From Streptomyces cupreus (GTDB lineage Bacteria > Actinomycetota > Actinomycetes > Streptomycetales > Streptomycetaceae), in contig NZ_JACMSF010000013.1 in NCBI RefSeq assembly GCF_014257025.1, positions 1 to 64,000 of the forward strand: a stretch of DNA of 64,000 bases. The letters run 5' to 3'. A model generated the notes under the pieces. The model saw only the letters and a program-made list of their open reading frames with translations. It searched no databases and was not told the origin of the DNA. A program made the translations under genes and the position numbers. Position 1 is the first letter of the stretch; every line of letters starts with the position of its first letter. Shown in pieces: positions 42,286 through 51,872 of this stretch.

Positions 42286-43116
42286 ATGATCGTGGTGACC
42301 GGAGCGACGGGCAATGTCGGGCGGCCGCTGGTGCGGGCGCTGGTCGAGGCGGGGGAGCGGGTCACGGCGGTCTCGCGCCGGAGCCCGGCCGGGGAGGACG
42401 TACCGGCGGACGTCCGCCATCAGCAGGCCGACCTGGCGGATCCCGCTTCCCTGAAACCCGCCCTCGACGGTGCCTCCACCCTCTTCCTTCTGACCTCCGG
42501 CGACTTCATGGGCGCCGGCGGAGACCTCGGCGCGGTCATGGAGGTCGTACGGGCCGCCGGGGTGCGGCGCGTGGTCCTGCTGTCCTCGCAGGGTGTGGGC
42601 ACCGGACACCTGCCCGCCATGCTGGAGGACGCCGTCAAGGCCTCGGGTGTGGAGTGGACGATGCTGCGCCCGAGCGGCTTCCACTCCAACGCCCTCCAGT
42701 GGGCCGAGCCGATTCGCACCCGCCGTGAAGTCGCCGCCCCCTTCGGCGATGTGGCGCTGCCGACCGTCGACCCCGTCGACGTCGCCGCGGCCGCCGCCGT
42801 GGCCCTGCGTGGGGAGGGCCACGGCGGCAAGGTCTACGAGCTCACCGGACCCGCGCCCGTCTCGCCCCGGCAGCAGGCCACCACCATCCAGGCGGCCCTG
42901 GGCGAGCCGGTGCGGTTCGTGGAGCTGACCCGGGAGCAGGCGCGGGCGCACATGGTGGGGTTCATGCCCGAGCCGGTCGTGGAGACCACACTCGACATGC
43001 TGGGCAATCCGCCCGAGGCGCTGAAGCGGGTGAGCCCCGACGCCGAGCGTCTTCTCGGCCGCCGTCCTCACGACTTCGCGGAGTGGGCGGCACGGCACGT
43101 TGAGGCGTTCACGTAG
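42286..43116 (+). CDS. NmrA/SDR-a5-like NAD(P)-binding oxidoreductase
   Basis: A protein of 276 residues from ATG 42286 (GGAG upstream). The Rossmann loop is MIVVTGATGNVGRPLVRALV. VVLLSSQGVGTG and WTMLRPSGFHSNALQWAEPI are typical of NmrA/QOR2-like proteins. C-terminal PVRFVELTREQARAHMVGFM. It is probably controlled by the divergent HxlR protein and may reduce quinones; inference from QOR2 relatives. Confidence 0.9.
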   Translation: MIVVTGATGNVGRPLVRALVEAGERVTAVSRRSPAGEDVPADVRHQQADLADPASLKPALDGASTLFLLTSGDFMGAGGDLGAVMEVVRAAGVRRVVLLSSQGVGTGHLPAMLEDAVKASGVEWTMLRPSGFHSNALQWAEPIRTRREVAAPFGDVALPTVDPVDVAAAAAVALRGEGHGGKVYELTGPAPVSPRQQATTIQAALGEPVRFVELTREQARAHMVGFMPEPVVETTLDMLGNPPEALKRVSPDAERLLGRRPHDFAEWAARHVEAFT

Positions 43117-43225
43117 GCCCGGTTGCGGACGGGCATCTGGAGCGGACCCAACCGCCTTGGTAGGGCTGGCCACACCCCCGATTCGGGAGTTCGCCTCCTC
43201 GTGGGGGGCCGGGGATCACGGGATC

Positions 43226-43260
43226 GTTGTACGCGGCTGATCACGACAGCCGCGTACAAC
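43226..43260. promoter_or_regulatory. 13-bp inverted repeat upstream of the GtrA-like gene
   Basis: GTTGTACGCGGCT and AGCCGCGTACAAC pair perfectly around 9 nt, 32 bp before the GtrA ATG. It could be an operator or a terminator for the NmrA gene. There is no T-run, and the half-site shares GTTGTAC with the TetR operator at 34739. Confidence 0.5.
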
Positions 43261-43291
43261 GCTCAACGGCCCCCGCCCGGAAGGAAGTTCC

Positions 43292-44728
43292 ATGACGTCG
43301 GCGCTCGCGTCCTTCGCCCGGTTCGTGGTGTGCGGGGGCGGCGTCGGGCTGGTCTCCGGTGCGACGGTGCCGCTGCTGGCGTACTCGATGCCGTGGGCGC
43401 TGGCCAACGCGCTGATCACCGTGGCCTCCACCCTGCTCTGCACGGAACTGCACGCCCTGTTCACCTTCGGCACCGGCAGCCGTCCCGGCCTGCGCCGGCA
43501 CCTTGAGTCGGCGGGTTCGGCGGTGGTCGCCTACGCGGGGACGTCCGCCGCGATCCTGGTCCTGCACCTGGTGGAGCCGTCTCCCACGCTGCTGTGGGAA
43601 CAGACGGTCTACCTCACCGCAGCCGGACTCGCCGGGATCGGCCGCTTCCTGGTACTGCGGCTGTTCGTCTTCGCGGGCGAGGGGACCCGTCCGTCGGCCC
43701 TACCGCGCGGCCACGGCAAGCGAGTAGTCCACCTCGGTGCTGAAGTCCCCCGAGCTGCCTCGGATCTTGAGCGTGTGGGCACCCGGCGACAGGGCCGGCA
43801 GCTGCACCCACAGCCCGCATCCGGTGGCGGTGAAGGTCCCGGCCTCCGCCGTCACGGGATTGCCCTCGGCGCTCGTGACAGTGATCGTCTCCCCGGCGTA
43901 CCGGTCCGCCTCGACCGCCTCGCCGTCCAGTACGGCCGACCCCTTCGCCGTACTCATGAAGTCGGCGCAGTCCTGCTCCGAGGCGATCATATTGACCAGC
44001 GGAAAGGCGACCGGCACCCCTGCCGGGACCGGGCAGGAGCGCTTCTCCTTAGTCCCGAAGGAGCCGGCCAGGAACCAGACGTCGTCCGGCTGGTTGACCG
44101 CACACGCGCCCCCGTCCGTGTCGGCCACGGGATTCGTCGCCTCCGGCTCGGAGGTGGCCCAGGTCCACCAACGGCCCTGGAGATCACCGGAGGAGAGCCG
44201 GGCGGCCTCGGTGGTGGTGGAGGGCGACGACGCCTTCTGTGCCGTACCGGACCCGGAGTCCTCCCCCGATCCACCCCCGCACCCGCCGACGAGGGCCACG
44301 ACGAGCCCCGCGACCGGGACCGACCAACGCGCCCTCATCGATGCCGCACGCATGATTCCCCACAAGTTCGGAGCCGGCCGACGAACCCGGATTCCCCCCC
44401 TGGTCGTGGACACGGCAAGCTGGCGCGAGAATACGACATCCCCGAACCAGGCGATCCCTACAGAGCGGTGCCGCCCTGCCGGTTCCCCCCTGCGCGCTGG
44501 CTCACCGCCATCACGATGACGCCGGCCACCAGAAGAACACTGCCCGTCAGGGTCCCCCACGTCCGTGTGTCGAGGTCTTCGAGGACCAGGCCGAAGATCG
44601 TCTGCCAGCACAGGGCGAAGGCGACCACCAGTTGTCCACAACCGAAGAGTCCACGGCGGTGGACGCGCTTCCTGTGCATGGGCAGCACCCAGCCACGGGC
44701 AACCGCGGCCACACCGGAGGCCGCATAG
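43292..44728 (+). CDS. GtrA-family membrane protein with anomalous antisense extension
   Basis: ATG 43292 follows GGAAGGAAG. The first 130 residues are a normal GtrA protein with four helices (FARFVVCGGGVGLVSGATVP; LITVASTLLCTELHALFTF; VVAYAGTSAAILVLHL; LTAAGLAGIGRFLVLRLFVF), ending near 43690. The frame then stays open for about 345 more codons, antisense to the lipoprotein gene at 43700-44353, with the Arg/Pro/Gly composition of a shadow frame. The natural stop has apparently been lost; the next frame stops at 43727. Only the GtrA part is likely to matter. Confidence 0.55.
   Translation: MTSALASFARFVVCGGGVGLVSGATVPLLAYSMPWALANALITVASTLLCTELHALFTFGTGSRPGLRRHLESAGSAVVAYAGTSAAILVLHLVEPSPTLLWEQTVYLTAAGLAGIGRFLVLRLFVFAGEGTRPSALPRGHGKRVVHLGAEVPRAASDLERVGTRRQGRQLHPQPASGGGEGPGLRRHGIALGARDSDRLPGVPVRLDRLAVQYGRPLRRTHEVGAVLLRGDHIDQRKGDRHPCRDRAGALLLSPEGAGQEPDVVRLVDRTRAPVRVGHGIRRLRLGGGPGPPTALEITGGEPGGLGGGGGRRRLLCRTGPGVLPRSTPAPADEGHDEPRDRDRPTRPHRCRTHDSPQVRSRPTNPDSPPGRGHGKLAREYDIPEPGDPYRAVPPCRFPPARWLTAITMTPATRRTLPVRVPHVRVSRSSRTRPKIVCQHRAKATTSCPQPKSPRRWTRFLCMGSTQPRATAATPEAA
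43700..44353 (-). CDS. Putative lipoprotein
   Basis: A protein of 217 residues. The signal peptide RWSVPVAGLVVALVGGC has a VGGC lipobox, followed by a Gly/Ser linker. The domain has RWWTWATSEPEATNPVADTD, WFLAGSFGTKEKRSCPVPAG, IASEQDCADFMSTAKGSAVL and LSPGAHTLKIRG, resembling secreted proteins of unknown function. Four cysteines after the lipobox could form two disulfides. It overlaps antisense with the tail of the GtrA-like frame. Confidence 0.75.
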   Translation of the reverse strand: MRAASMRARWSVPVAGLVVALVGGCGGGSGEDSGSGTAQKASSPSTTTEAARLSSGDLQGRWWTWATSEPEATNPVADTDGGACAVNQPDDVWFLAGSFGTKEKRSCPVPAGVPVAFPLVNMIASEQDCADFMSTAKGSAVLDGEAVEADRYAGETITVTSAEGNPVTAEAGTFTATGCGLWVQLPALSPGAHTLKIRGSSGDFSTEVDYSLAVAAR

Positions 44729-44772
44729 AGCAACGCCAACAGAACCAGCGGTACGACCAGGTACAGCTTCAC
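44458..44772 (-). CDS. Small three-helix membrane protein
   Basis: A protein of 104 residues from GTG 44772 (GGAGGG close upstream). Three hydrophobic helices (LVVPLVLLALLYAASGVAAV; CGQLVVAFALCWQTIFGLVL; LTGSVLLVAGVIVMAV) and a basic loop RKRVHRRG. Family not recognised. Confidence 0.65.
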   Translation of the reverse strand: MKLYLVVPLVLLALLYAASGVAAVARGWVLPMHRKRVHRRGLFGCGQLVVAFALCWQTIFGLVLEDLDTRTWGTLTGSVLLVAGVIVMAVSQRAGGNRQGGTAL

Positions 44773-44794
44773 AATCCCTCCCCCCGAAACGCAA

Positions 44795-44822
44795 GAGGCC
44801 CCGGATCTCTCCGGGGCCCTCG
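44795..44822 (-). terminator. Hairpin terminator after tRNA-Arg
   Basis: On the minus strand GAGGGCCCCGGA and TCCGGGGCCTC form a stem with one bulge, starting 7 nt downstream of the tRNA-Arg 3' end. Confidence 0.75.
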
Positions 44823-44828
44823 TCTGTG

Positions 44829-44901
44829 TGCACTCGGCAGGATTCGAACCTGCAACCTTCTGATCCGTAGTCAGATGCTCTATCCGTTAAGCTACGAGTG
44901 C
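44829..44901 (-). tRNA. tRNA-Arg(ACG)
   Basis: Acceptor GCACTCG pairs with CGAGTGC. The anticodon arm is CTGACTACGGATCAG with ACG, which TadA converts to ICG. The T-arm has GGTTCGAATCC and the discriminator is A. CCA is not encoded. Confidence 0.97.
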
Positions 44902-45087
44902 TTGTTCTGTTTTCTCGTCGCTCTCGGTCCTTCTGGCCCGCTCGCGGCGACAGGAAGAACATTACATGACTGCCGCCGCCATGTGAAATCCATTAGGCGC
45001 ACCCCTTGTGAGCTGCGGAAACGTGTTCAGAGCGGTCGGGAAACACCGAAGCCCCGGTCGGGTGACCGGGGCTTCGGTGATCTACGG

Positions 45088-45178
45088 CGGAGGCGGAGGG
45101 ATTTGAACCCTCGATGGGCTTTAAGGCCCAAACCGCATTAGCAGTGCGGCGCCATAGACCGGACTAGGCGACGCCTCC
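45088..45178 (-). tRNA. tRNA-Ser(GCT)
   Basis: Acceptor GGAGGCG pairs with CGCCTCC. The anticodon arm CGCACTGCTAATGCG carries GCT. There is a long variable arm (GGGCCTTAAAGCCC) and the T-arm has GGTTCAAATCC. Third of the four serine tRNAs in the window. Confidence 0.97.
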
Positions 45179-45349
45179 AGCACAGCCGCCCGCGCGAGCG
45201 CGAGTGGTGCGTGCCGATGATGACACAGTCGAGCGTGGTGTCACCAATCGCCCCCTACGGTACTAGGCAGGCGGGGTGCGGGGCAAAGCCCTTGCCGCTG
45301 GTGGGGCGGGGGGGCGCAACGTCCCGGCGCTCGGCGCGTTAGTCAGGTC

Positions 45350-45868
45350 ATGCCTCAGGTCTCTCGCCCCTCGGGCGCCCATCGCGCCCCCCGCCCCGCC
45401 CGCACCGGCCGTCTGGGCCGGTTCCTGGTCGTCGCCGCCGGATCGGTCGTCGCCGCCTCCACCGTCCCTGCGGCCGCCCACACCGGCGCCGCCCACTCCC
45501 GCGACCACCTCACCGTCACCGTCCAGAACGTCGGCGACGGCGTCGACGGCCGGTACGAGCTGTACTGCCACCCCGGCGGCGGCGACCACCCCGACGTCTC
45601 CGGTGCCTGCGCCGCCCTCGACCGCGGCAACCGCTGGGGCAAGGACGCCTTCGCTCCCGTACCGGAAGGCAGCTTCTGCACCATGCAGTACGGCGGAGCG
45701 GCCACCGCGCGGATCACCGGGACCTGGGCCGGGCGGCCCGTCGACGCGTGGTTCGACCGGGGCGACGGCTGCGAGATCGCCCGCTGGGACCGGATGGTGC
45801 CCGTACTGCCCGATCTGCGGCCCGCCCGGCCATGGGTGACCGGACACGGACCGACAACGGCTCCGTAA
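45350..45868 (+). CDS. SSI-family secreted serine protease inhibitor
   Basis: A protein of 172 residues. A long basic signal peptide (GRLGRFLVVAAGSVVAASTV) ends near PAAA-HTG. The mature domain keeps the subtilisin-inhibitor cysteines: C in YELYCHPGGGDHPDVSGAC and in GSFCTMQYGG...GDGCEIARW, giving two disulfides. The reactive-site loop lies around CTMQYGGAATARITGTWAGR. Such inhibitors control extracellular subtilisins and trypsin-like proteases during aerial growth. Confidence 0.88.
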   Translation: MPQVSRPSGAHRAPRPARTGRLGRFLVVAAGSVVAASTVPAAAHTGAAHSRDHLTVTVQNVGDGVDGRYELYCHPGGGDHPDVSGACAALDRGNRWGKDAFAPVPEGSFCTMQYGGAATARITGTWAGRPVDAWFDRGDGCEIARWDRMVPVLPDLRPARPWVTGHGPTTAP

Positions 45869-45894
45869 AGGTCCCGCGAAGGTCTCGCGAAGCG

Positions 45895-45945
45895 AGCGGA
45901 CCATGAGCGGACAGCCAGCGGACGGCGAGCGGACAGCAAGCGGAC
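45895..45945 (+). repeat. Five AGCGGAC heptamers at exact 11-bp period
   Basis: AGCGGAC starts at 45895, 45906, 45917, 45928 and 45939, each separated by four variable bases (CATG, AGCC, GGCG, AGCA). The array lies 27 bp after the SSI stop and about 160 bp before the hybrid kinase start. Constant core with variable spacers and helical period suggests protein-binding sites rather than simple slippage. Confidence 0.7.
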
Positions 45946-46106
45946 GCGGTCATACGTTCTGGGTCACTTCGTCGTGCGACGTCCCTCTCATCCGGCGTCG
46001 CCGTCACAACCCCAGCCCTTAGAATCCCTCGCGTGACACGTCGCGGGCCGGTTGGCAGGATGGCCCGAGCGGTCGGCAAGGTGCGGTAACAGGAGGGAAG
46101 CGTCTC

Positions 46107-49100
46107 GTGAGCAGCAGGCCATCCCGAGGCGCTGCTCGCCTCGCAGCCATACTCGACGCGCTGCCCGACGCGTTGGTGCTGGTCAACGCCAATGGGACCG
46201 TCGTCAACGCCAACACCATCGCGCTGGAGGCCTTCGAGGCGCCGGGGACGGCTCTGGTGGGGCGCGGACTGCTCGATCTGCTGCCGCAGTTCGACTCCAA
46301 GCTCATCCCGGGCTCCATGCGCCGGCCCGACCACATGGACCCGCGCGGCCGGACCAAGCCGACCCGGATGACGGCCCGGCGGACCGACGGGAGCGAGTTC
46401 CCCGTCGAGGTCACCTCCGCGAACCTGGAGAACGGCCAGCAGGCCTACGACAATTACGGCTACACCAGCGACGAGCTGCTGATGCTCGTCGTCCGCGATC
46501 TGTCCGGGACCATCGACACCGAGGCCGAGCTGGCCCGCTCGCAGCGGCAGACCGAGATGATCCTGCGGGCCGCGGCCGAGGGTGTCGTGGGCACCGACAC
46601 CGACGGACGGATCGTGCTCGTCAATCCGGCCGCCGCCCAGATCCTCGGCTACCGGGCCAGCGACCTCGGCGGCCGCGGGCTGCACGACCTCGCCCTGCAC
46701 TCCCGTCCCGACGGCACGCCCTTCCCGTACGAGGAGTCCCCGCTCGCCGACACCCTGCGCTCCGGGCGCAAGCACCGGGTGCGCGGGCAGGTGCTGTTCG
46801 CCAAGAGCGGCGAGCAGGTGCCGGTCGACCTGACCACCGCGCCCGTGCGCGACGGCGACCAGCTCGTCGGCGCCGTGATGACCTTCACCGACCGGCGGCC
46901 CTACGACACCCTCGTCGAGGAGAAGGCCGCCGCCGAGAAGCGGCACGAGGAGGAGCTGGAGCGGCTCTCCGAGGAGCACGCCTCCGAGCTCACCGCGCTG
47001 CGCCAGAAGCATGTCACCGAGGTCGAGGAGCTCCAGGAGCGGCACGAGGAGGAGCTCGGCGCCAACGAGGAGCGGTACGCCGCGCTCGGCGAGCGGGAGA
47101 AGGACCGCTTCGAGGCCCTCGCCGGGCGCCACGAGCAGCTCCTCACCCTGCTCGGGACGTCACTGCGCGGGCCCCTGGACGAACTGCGCCGTGAGCTGGC
47201 CGCGCTGGCCGCGGACGACGCCGGGCAGTTGTGGCCCGAGGCCAACCAGGTGCTGCACCATCTCTCGGCCGGCTACTCCCGGATCACCACCCTCATCGAC
47301 AACGTCCTCGGCTACCAGCGGCTCGACACCGGCAGCGAGGCGATCACCCGTACGAAGGTGATGCTCGACGCGGTCGTCGCCGCCGGTGTCGACGGGGCCG
47401 TCGAACTCATCGGGCCCGGCCGGGTGCAGTTCGCCGTGCACGCGCCGCCCATCGAGGCGGAGGTCGACTCCCGGATGCTCGCGACCGCCCTCGCGCATCT
47501 GGTCGCCGATGTCGCGGGCGTCGACGCGACCGGCAACGCGCCCGTGTCGGCGGGCGGCTACATGGACAACACGGTCGTCGTGGCGGCGGCCCAGCGCGGT
47601 GAGGTCGTCCGCATCGAGGTGCGCGGGCCGTACGCCGGGGGAGACCCGGTGCACGAGCCGATCGTGCGCGGGATCGTGCGGGCGCACGGCGGTGTGCTCC
47701 AGACGCACGAGGTGCCGGGGATGAGCGGCAGCGCGTTCGTGCTGGAGGTGCCGATCGGCGGCGGGGCCGGGGCGGTTCCGGCCGCCGAGATCGCCCTCGC
47801 CTCCCCTCCGGCCGAGGCCGAGGCCGCCGAGCAGACCTCTGGTGGCGGGCGGCGGCGGGCCCGGCGGTCCTCCGTGGACGCCTTCCTGGAGAGCGAGGTG
47901 GCCGCACAGTCGGGTGGCGCCGAGAGCGAGTCCGCGCCCACCGGGCGGCGCAGGCGGCGGGCGGCGGAGGCAGCACCGGTTCCGGCCCAGGAGCAGGCAC
48001 CGGCCGAGGTGTCCGGCGGTACGGGGCGGCGGCGCGGGCGTCCGGCCGAGATCGCCGGTCCGGACGGCGCGGACGCGGGTGTGGCTGAGGGGGCCGTGGT
48101 CACGGCTGCCGAGCACGCCGCCGGAACCGCGGCCGTGGGCACCGGGCTTGGCGGCACAGTGCCGCCTCAGGGCGTGCCCGCGCCGGGCGGACGGCGGGCC
48201 CGGCGCGACTCCGGCGAACAGCACGCGCTGCCTCCGGCGTTGCCCGCGGCCTCCTCCGAGCCGGTTCCGGCTCAGGGCGGCTCCGGTTCCGGTTCCGGTG
48301 AGGACGGGCAGCCGACCGGGCGTCGGCGGCGGGCGCTGGCGGCGGCGAATGAGCGTGCGGCCGCGCAGGAGGCGGTGCCTCGTACGGTGTTCGCCCTGCC
48401 GCCGGCCGAGGCGGACCGGGCGGAGGGCAACGGCCAGGCGCAGACTCCGGTCTCGATGCCCGCGCCCGCTCCTGTTCCGGTTCCGCCACAGGCCCCGGCC
48501 GCCGCTGCCGCCGCTCCCGCCACGGACGACGGCCGGCACGACGCCGTACCGCACGACCACGCCGACGACCACACGCCGCCGCAGCCGCATCCGACGAACG
48601 CGCCGACCGGGCGCCGTCGGCGGGCCGTGGGGCAGCCGGGTCAGGAGGCGGGCGTACCCGCCGAGGCCCAGCCGGTCCCCGCCGGGCCGATCACCGCTCC
48701 AGCGGCCCCCCTCCCCGCCGAGGCCGCCACCCCGGCCCAGGGCACCCCCGCCCCCCAGCCACAGCCGACGCCCGCCGCGGGCACCCCCGCGCAGGGGACC
48801 CCGTCCCAAGGCACCCCGCTTCCCCCGGAGGCCGACAAGCCGCGGGCGGCGCAGCCGCTGCCCGCAGAGGCCGCCGCTCCCGTGGATCCGAACTCCACGC
48901 AGGGGCGGGCGATCAGCGTGCGGACCCTGGGGCAGGGCGTGCCGTTCACTCGGCAGGCGGCGCGGGTGCAGCAGCCGTCGGCGACGCCGCCCCCGCATCA
49001 GACTCCCCCGCATCAGACTCCTCCGCATCAGACGAACGGTGGCGGCCGTCGGCGCAAGCTGGGGACCCGGCCGGATCCGGAGAGCGCCGCGCAGCCGGAG

Positions 49101-50033
49101 CAGTCGGCGCGGCCCCATCCGCAGGCGGAGCAGCCCCAGCCGTCGCCGGCCGGGCAGTCCCGGCTGGCGCAGGGCACCGAGGGCACGGGACGGTCGTACG
49201 CCATAGGCGCGCCGGACGAGAACGCCGCCGAGGGGCCCGAGCCGTTGGACGGTCCGGGCGGGGCGGTCGAGGTGGCGGACACGCCGCGGCCGCAGCCGAT
49301 GGACGACGAGCTGCCGCCGGAGCCGCTGGACAACCCGCGGCGGCTGCTGGTGTGGCCGGCACCGGACGTCACCACGCAGCAGGCGCTGAGCGACCGTGGC
49401 TACCGGCCGGTCATCGTGCACTCGCGCGAGGAGGTGGACGCGCAGATCGCGGCGTTCCCCGCCGCGCTGTTCGTGGATCCGCTGACCGGGCCGATCACCC
49501 GTACCGCCCTGCAGTCCCTGCGGCAGGCCGCGGTGGCCGCCGAGGTGCCGGTGATGGTGACGGCGGGGCTCGGACAGGCCTCGCGGGAGGCGGCGTACGG
49601 CGCCGACCCTGCCGTACTGCTGAAGGCGCTGGCGCCTCGGGACAGTGAGCAGCATCCGCCGCGGGTGCTGCTCATCGAGGAGCACGCGGAGATCGCGCTG
49701 GCGCTGACCGCGACGCTGGAGCGGCGCGGGATGCAGGTGGCGCGGGCCGCGAGTGATGTGGACGCGGTGACGCTGGCGGGGCAGTTCCGGCCGAACCTGG
49801 TGGTGATGGACCTGATGCAGGTGCACCGCCGGCAGGCCGGGATCGTGGACTGGCTGCGCGCGAACGGCCAGCTCAACCGCACCCCGCTGGTCGTCTACAC
49901 GGCCGCCGTCGACCAGGCCGACCTGCCGCGCCTCGCGTCGGGGGAGACGGTGCTGTTCCTCGCGGAGCGCTCGACGAGCCCCGAGGTGCAGAGCCGGATC
50001 GTGGATCTGCTGGCGCGGATCGGCACCAACTAG
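46107..50033 (+). CDS. Large hybrid histidine-kinase-like protein (PAS-PAS-coil-degenerate kinase-disordered linker-two receiver-like domains)
   Basis: A cytoplasmic protein of 1308 residues from GTG 46107 (AGGAGGG upstream). PAS 1 (about 10-130, ILDALPDALVLVNANGTVVN) and PAS 2 (150-265, EGVVGTDTDGRIVLVNPAAA). A charged coiled coil (268-345). A HisKA-like helix LLGTSLRGPLDEL, where the phospho-His position is not His. A degenerate ATPase domain (430-550) with HGGVLQTHEVPGMSGSAF. A disordered Pro/Ala/Glu linker (550-1070) holds seven GRRR-type motifs. A receiver-like domain (1075-1180) precedes a second one (1186-1308) with LLIEEHAE and phospho-Asp VVMDLM, but FLAER where Lys is expected. Likely a scaffold or phospho-sensor rather than a kinase. 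Confidence 0.82.
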   Translation: MSSRPSRGAARLAAILDALPDALVLVNANGTVVNANTIALEAFEAPGTALVGRGLLDLLPQFDSKLIPGSMRRPDHMDPRGRTKPTRMTARRTDGSEFPVEVTSANLENGQQAYDNYGYTSDELLMLVVRDLSGTIDTEAELARSQRQTEMILRAAAEGVVGTDTDGRIVLVNPAAAQILGYRASDLGGRGLHDLALHSRPDGTPFPYEESPLADTLRSGRKHRVRGQVLFAKSGEQVPVDLTTAPVRDGDQLVGAVMTFTDRRPYDTLVEEKAAAEKRHEEELERLSEEHASELTALRQKHVTEVEELQERHEEELGANEERYAALGEREKDRFEALAGRHEQLLTLLGTSLRGPLDELRRELAALAADDAGQLWPEANQVLHHLSAGYSRITTLIDNVLGYQRLDTGSEAITRTKVMLDAVVAAGVDGAVELIGPGRVQFAVHAPPIEAEVDSRMLATALAHLVADVAGVDATGNAPVSAGGYMDNTVVVAAAQRGEVVRIEVRGPYAGGDPVHEPIVRGIVRAHGGVLQTHEVPGMSGSAFVLEVPIGGGAGAVPAAEIALASPPAEAEAAEQTSGGGRRRARRSSVDAFLESEVAAQSGGAESESAPTGRRRRRAAEAAPVPAQEQAPAEVSGGTGRRRGRPAEIAGPDGADAGVAEGAVVTAAEHAAGTAAVGTGLGGTVPPQGVPAPGGRRARRDSGEQHALPPALPAASSEPVPAQGGSGSGSGEDGQPTGRRRRALAAANERAAAQEAVPRTVFALPPAEADRAEGNGQAQTPVSMPAPAPVPVPPQAPAAAAAAPATDDGRHDAVPHDHADDHTPPQPHPTNAPTGRRRRAVGQPGQEAGVPAEAQPVPAGPITAPAAPLPAEAATPAQGTPAPQPQPTPAAGTPAQGTPSQGTPLPPEADKPRAAQPLPAEAAAPVDPNSTQGRAISVRTLGQGVPFTRQAARVQQPSATPPPHQTPPHQTPPHQTNGGGRRRKLGTRPDPESAAQPEQSARPHPQAEQPQPSPAGQSRLAQGTEGTGRSYAIGAPDENAAEGPEPLDGPGGAVEVADTPRPQPMDDELPPEPLDNPRRLLVWPAPDVTTQQALSDRGYRPVIVHSREEVDAQIAAFPAALFVDPLTGPITRTALQSLRQAAVAAEVPVMVTAGLGQASREAAYGADPAVLLKALAPRDSEQHPPRVLLIEEHAEIALALTATLERRGMQVARAASDVDAVTLAGQFRPNLVVMDLMQVHRRQAGIVDWLRANGQLNRTPLVVYTAAVDQADLPRLASGETVLFLAERSTSPEVQSRIVDLLARIGTN

Positions 50034-50050
50034 AATCGGCACCAACTAGA
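50019..50050 (+). repeat. Exact 16-bp tandem duplication over the kinase stop codon
   Basis: ATCGGCACCAACTAGA occurs at 50019-50034 and again at 50035-50050. The first copy supplies the last codons and TAG; the second is non-coding. It looks like a recent slippage duplication. Confidence 0.9.
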
Positions 50051-50054
50051 AAGA

Positions 50055-50087
50055 AAAGAGCCCCCGGCCGATGCCGGGGGCTCTTTC
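50055..50087. terminator. Bidirectional terminator between kinase and acyl-CoA ligase genes
   Basis: AAAGAGCCCCCGGC and GCCGGGGGCTCTTT pair around CGAT; A-rich on the left and T-rich on the right, so it works for both convergent genes. Confidence 0.9.
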
Positions 50088-50096
50088 AGTCGAGGG

Positions 50097-51755
<1,659 letters not shown>

Positions 51756-51872
51756 GGTGGTCCTCCCGGGGGCGACATTGCCTACGCGGTGGCAAGGGTT
51801 GCGCAGATTCTGCGCGCATACCGCGCGGTATGTCACTAGGGAAGTGCGATCGATCACATCACGTTGACAAGG

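Noticed and set aside
47840..49070. Recurring GRRR-coding units as a possible CRISPR or tandem DNA array
   Set aside because: DNA between the motifs varies in length and sequence; only the short protein motif recurs, so it is not a CRISPR array.
47160..50045. 961-codon minus-strand frame opposite the hybrid kinase
   Set aside because: It is the shadow of the repetitive linker; Arg/Gly-rich with no domain, although long.
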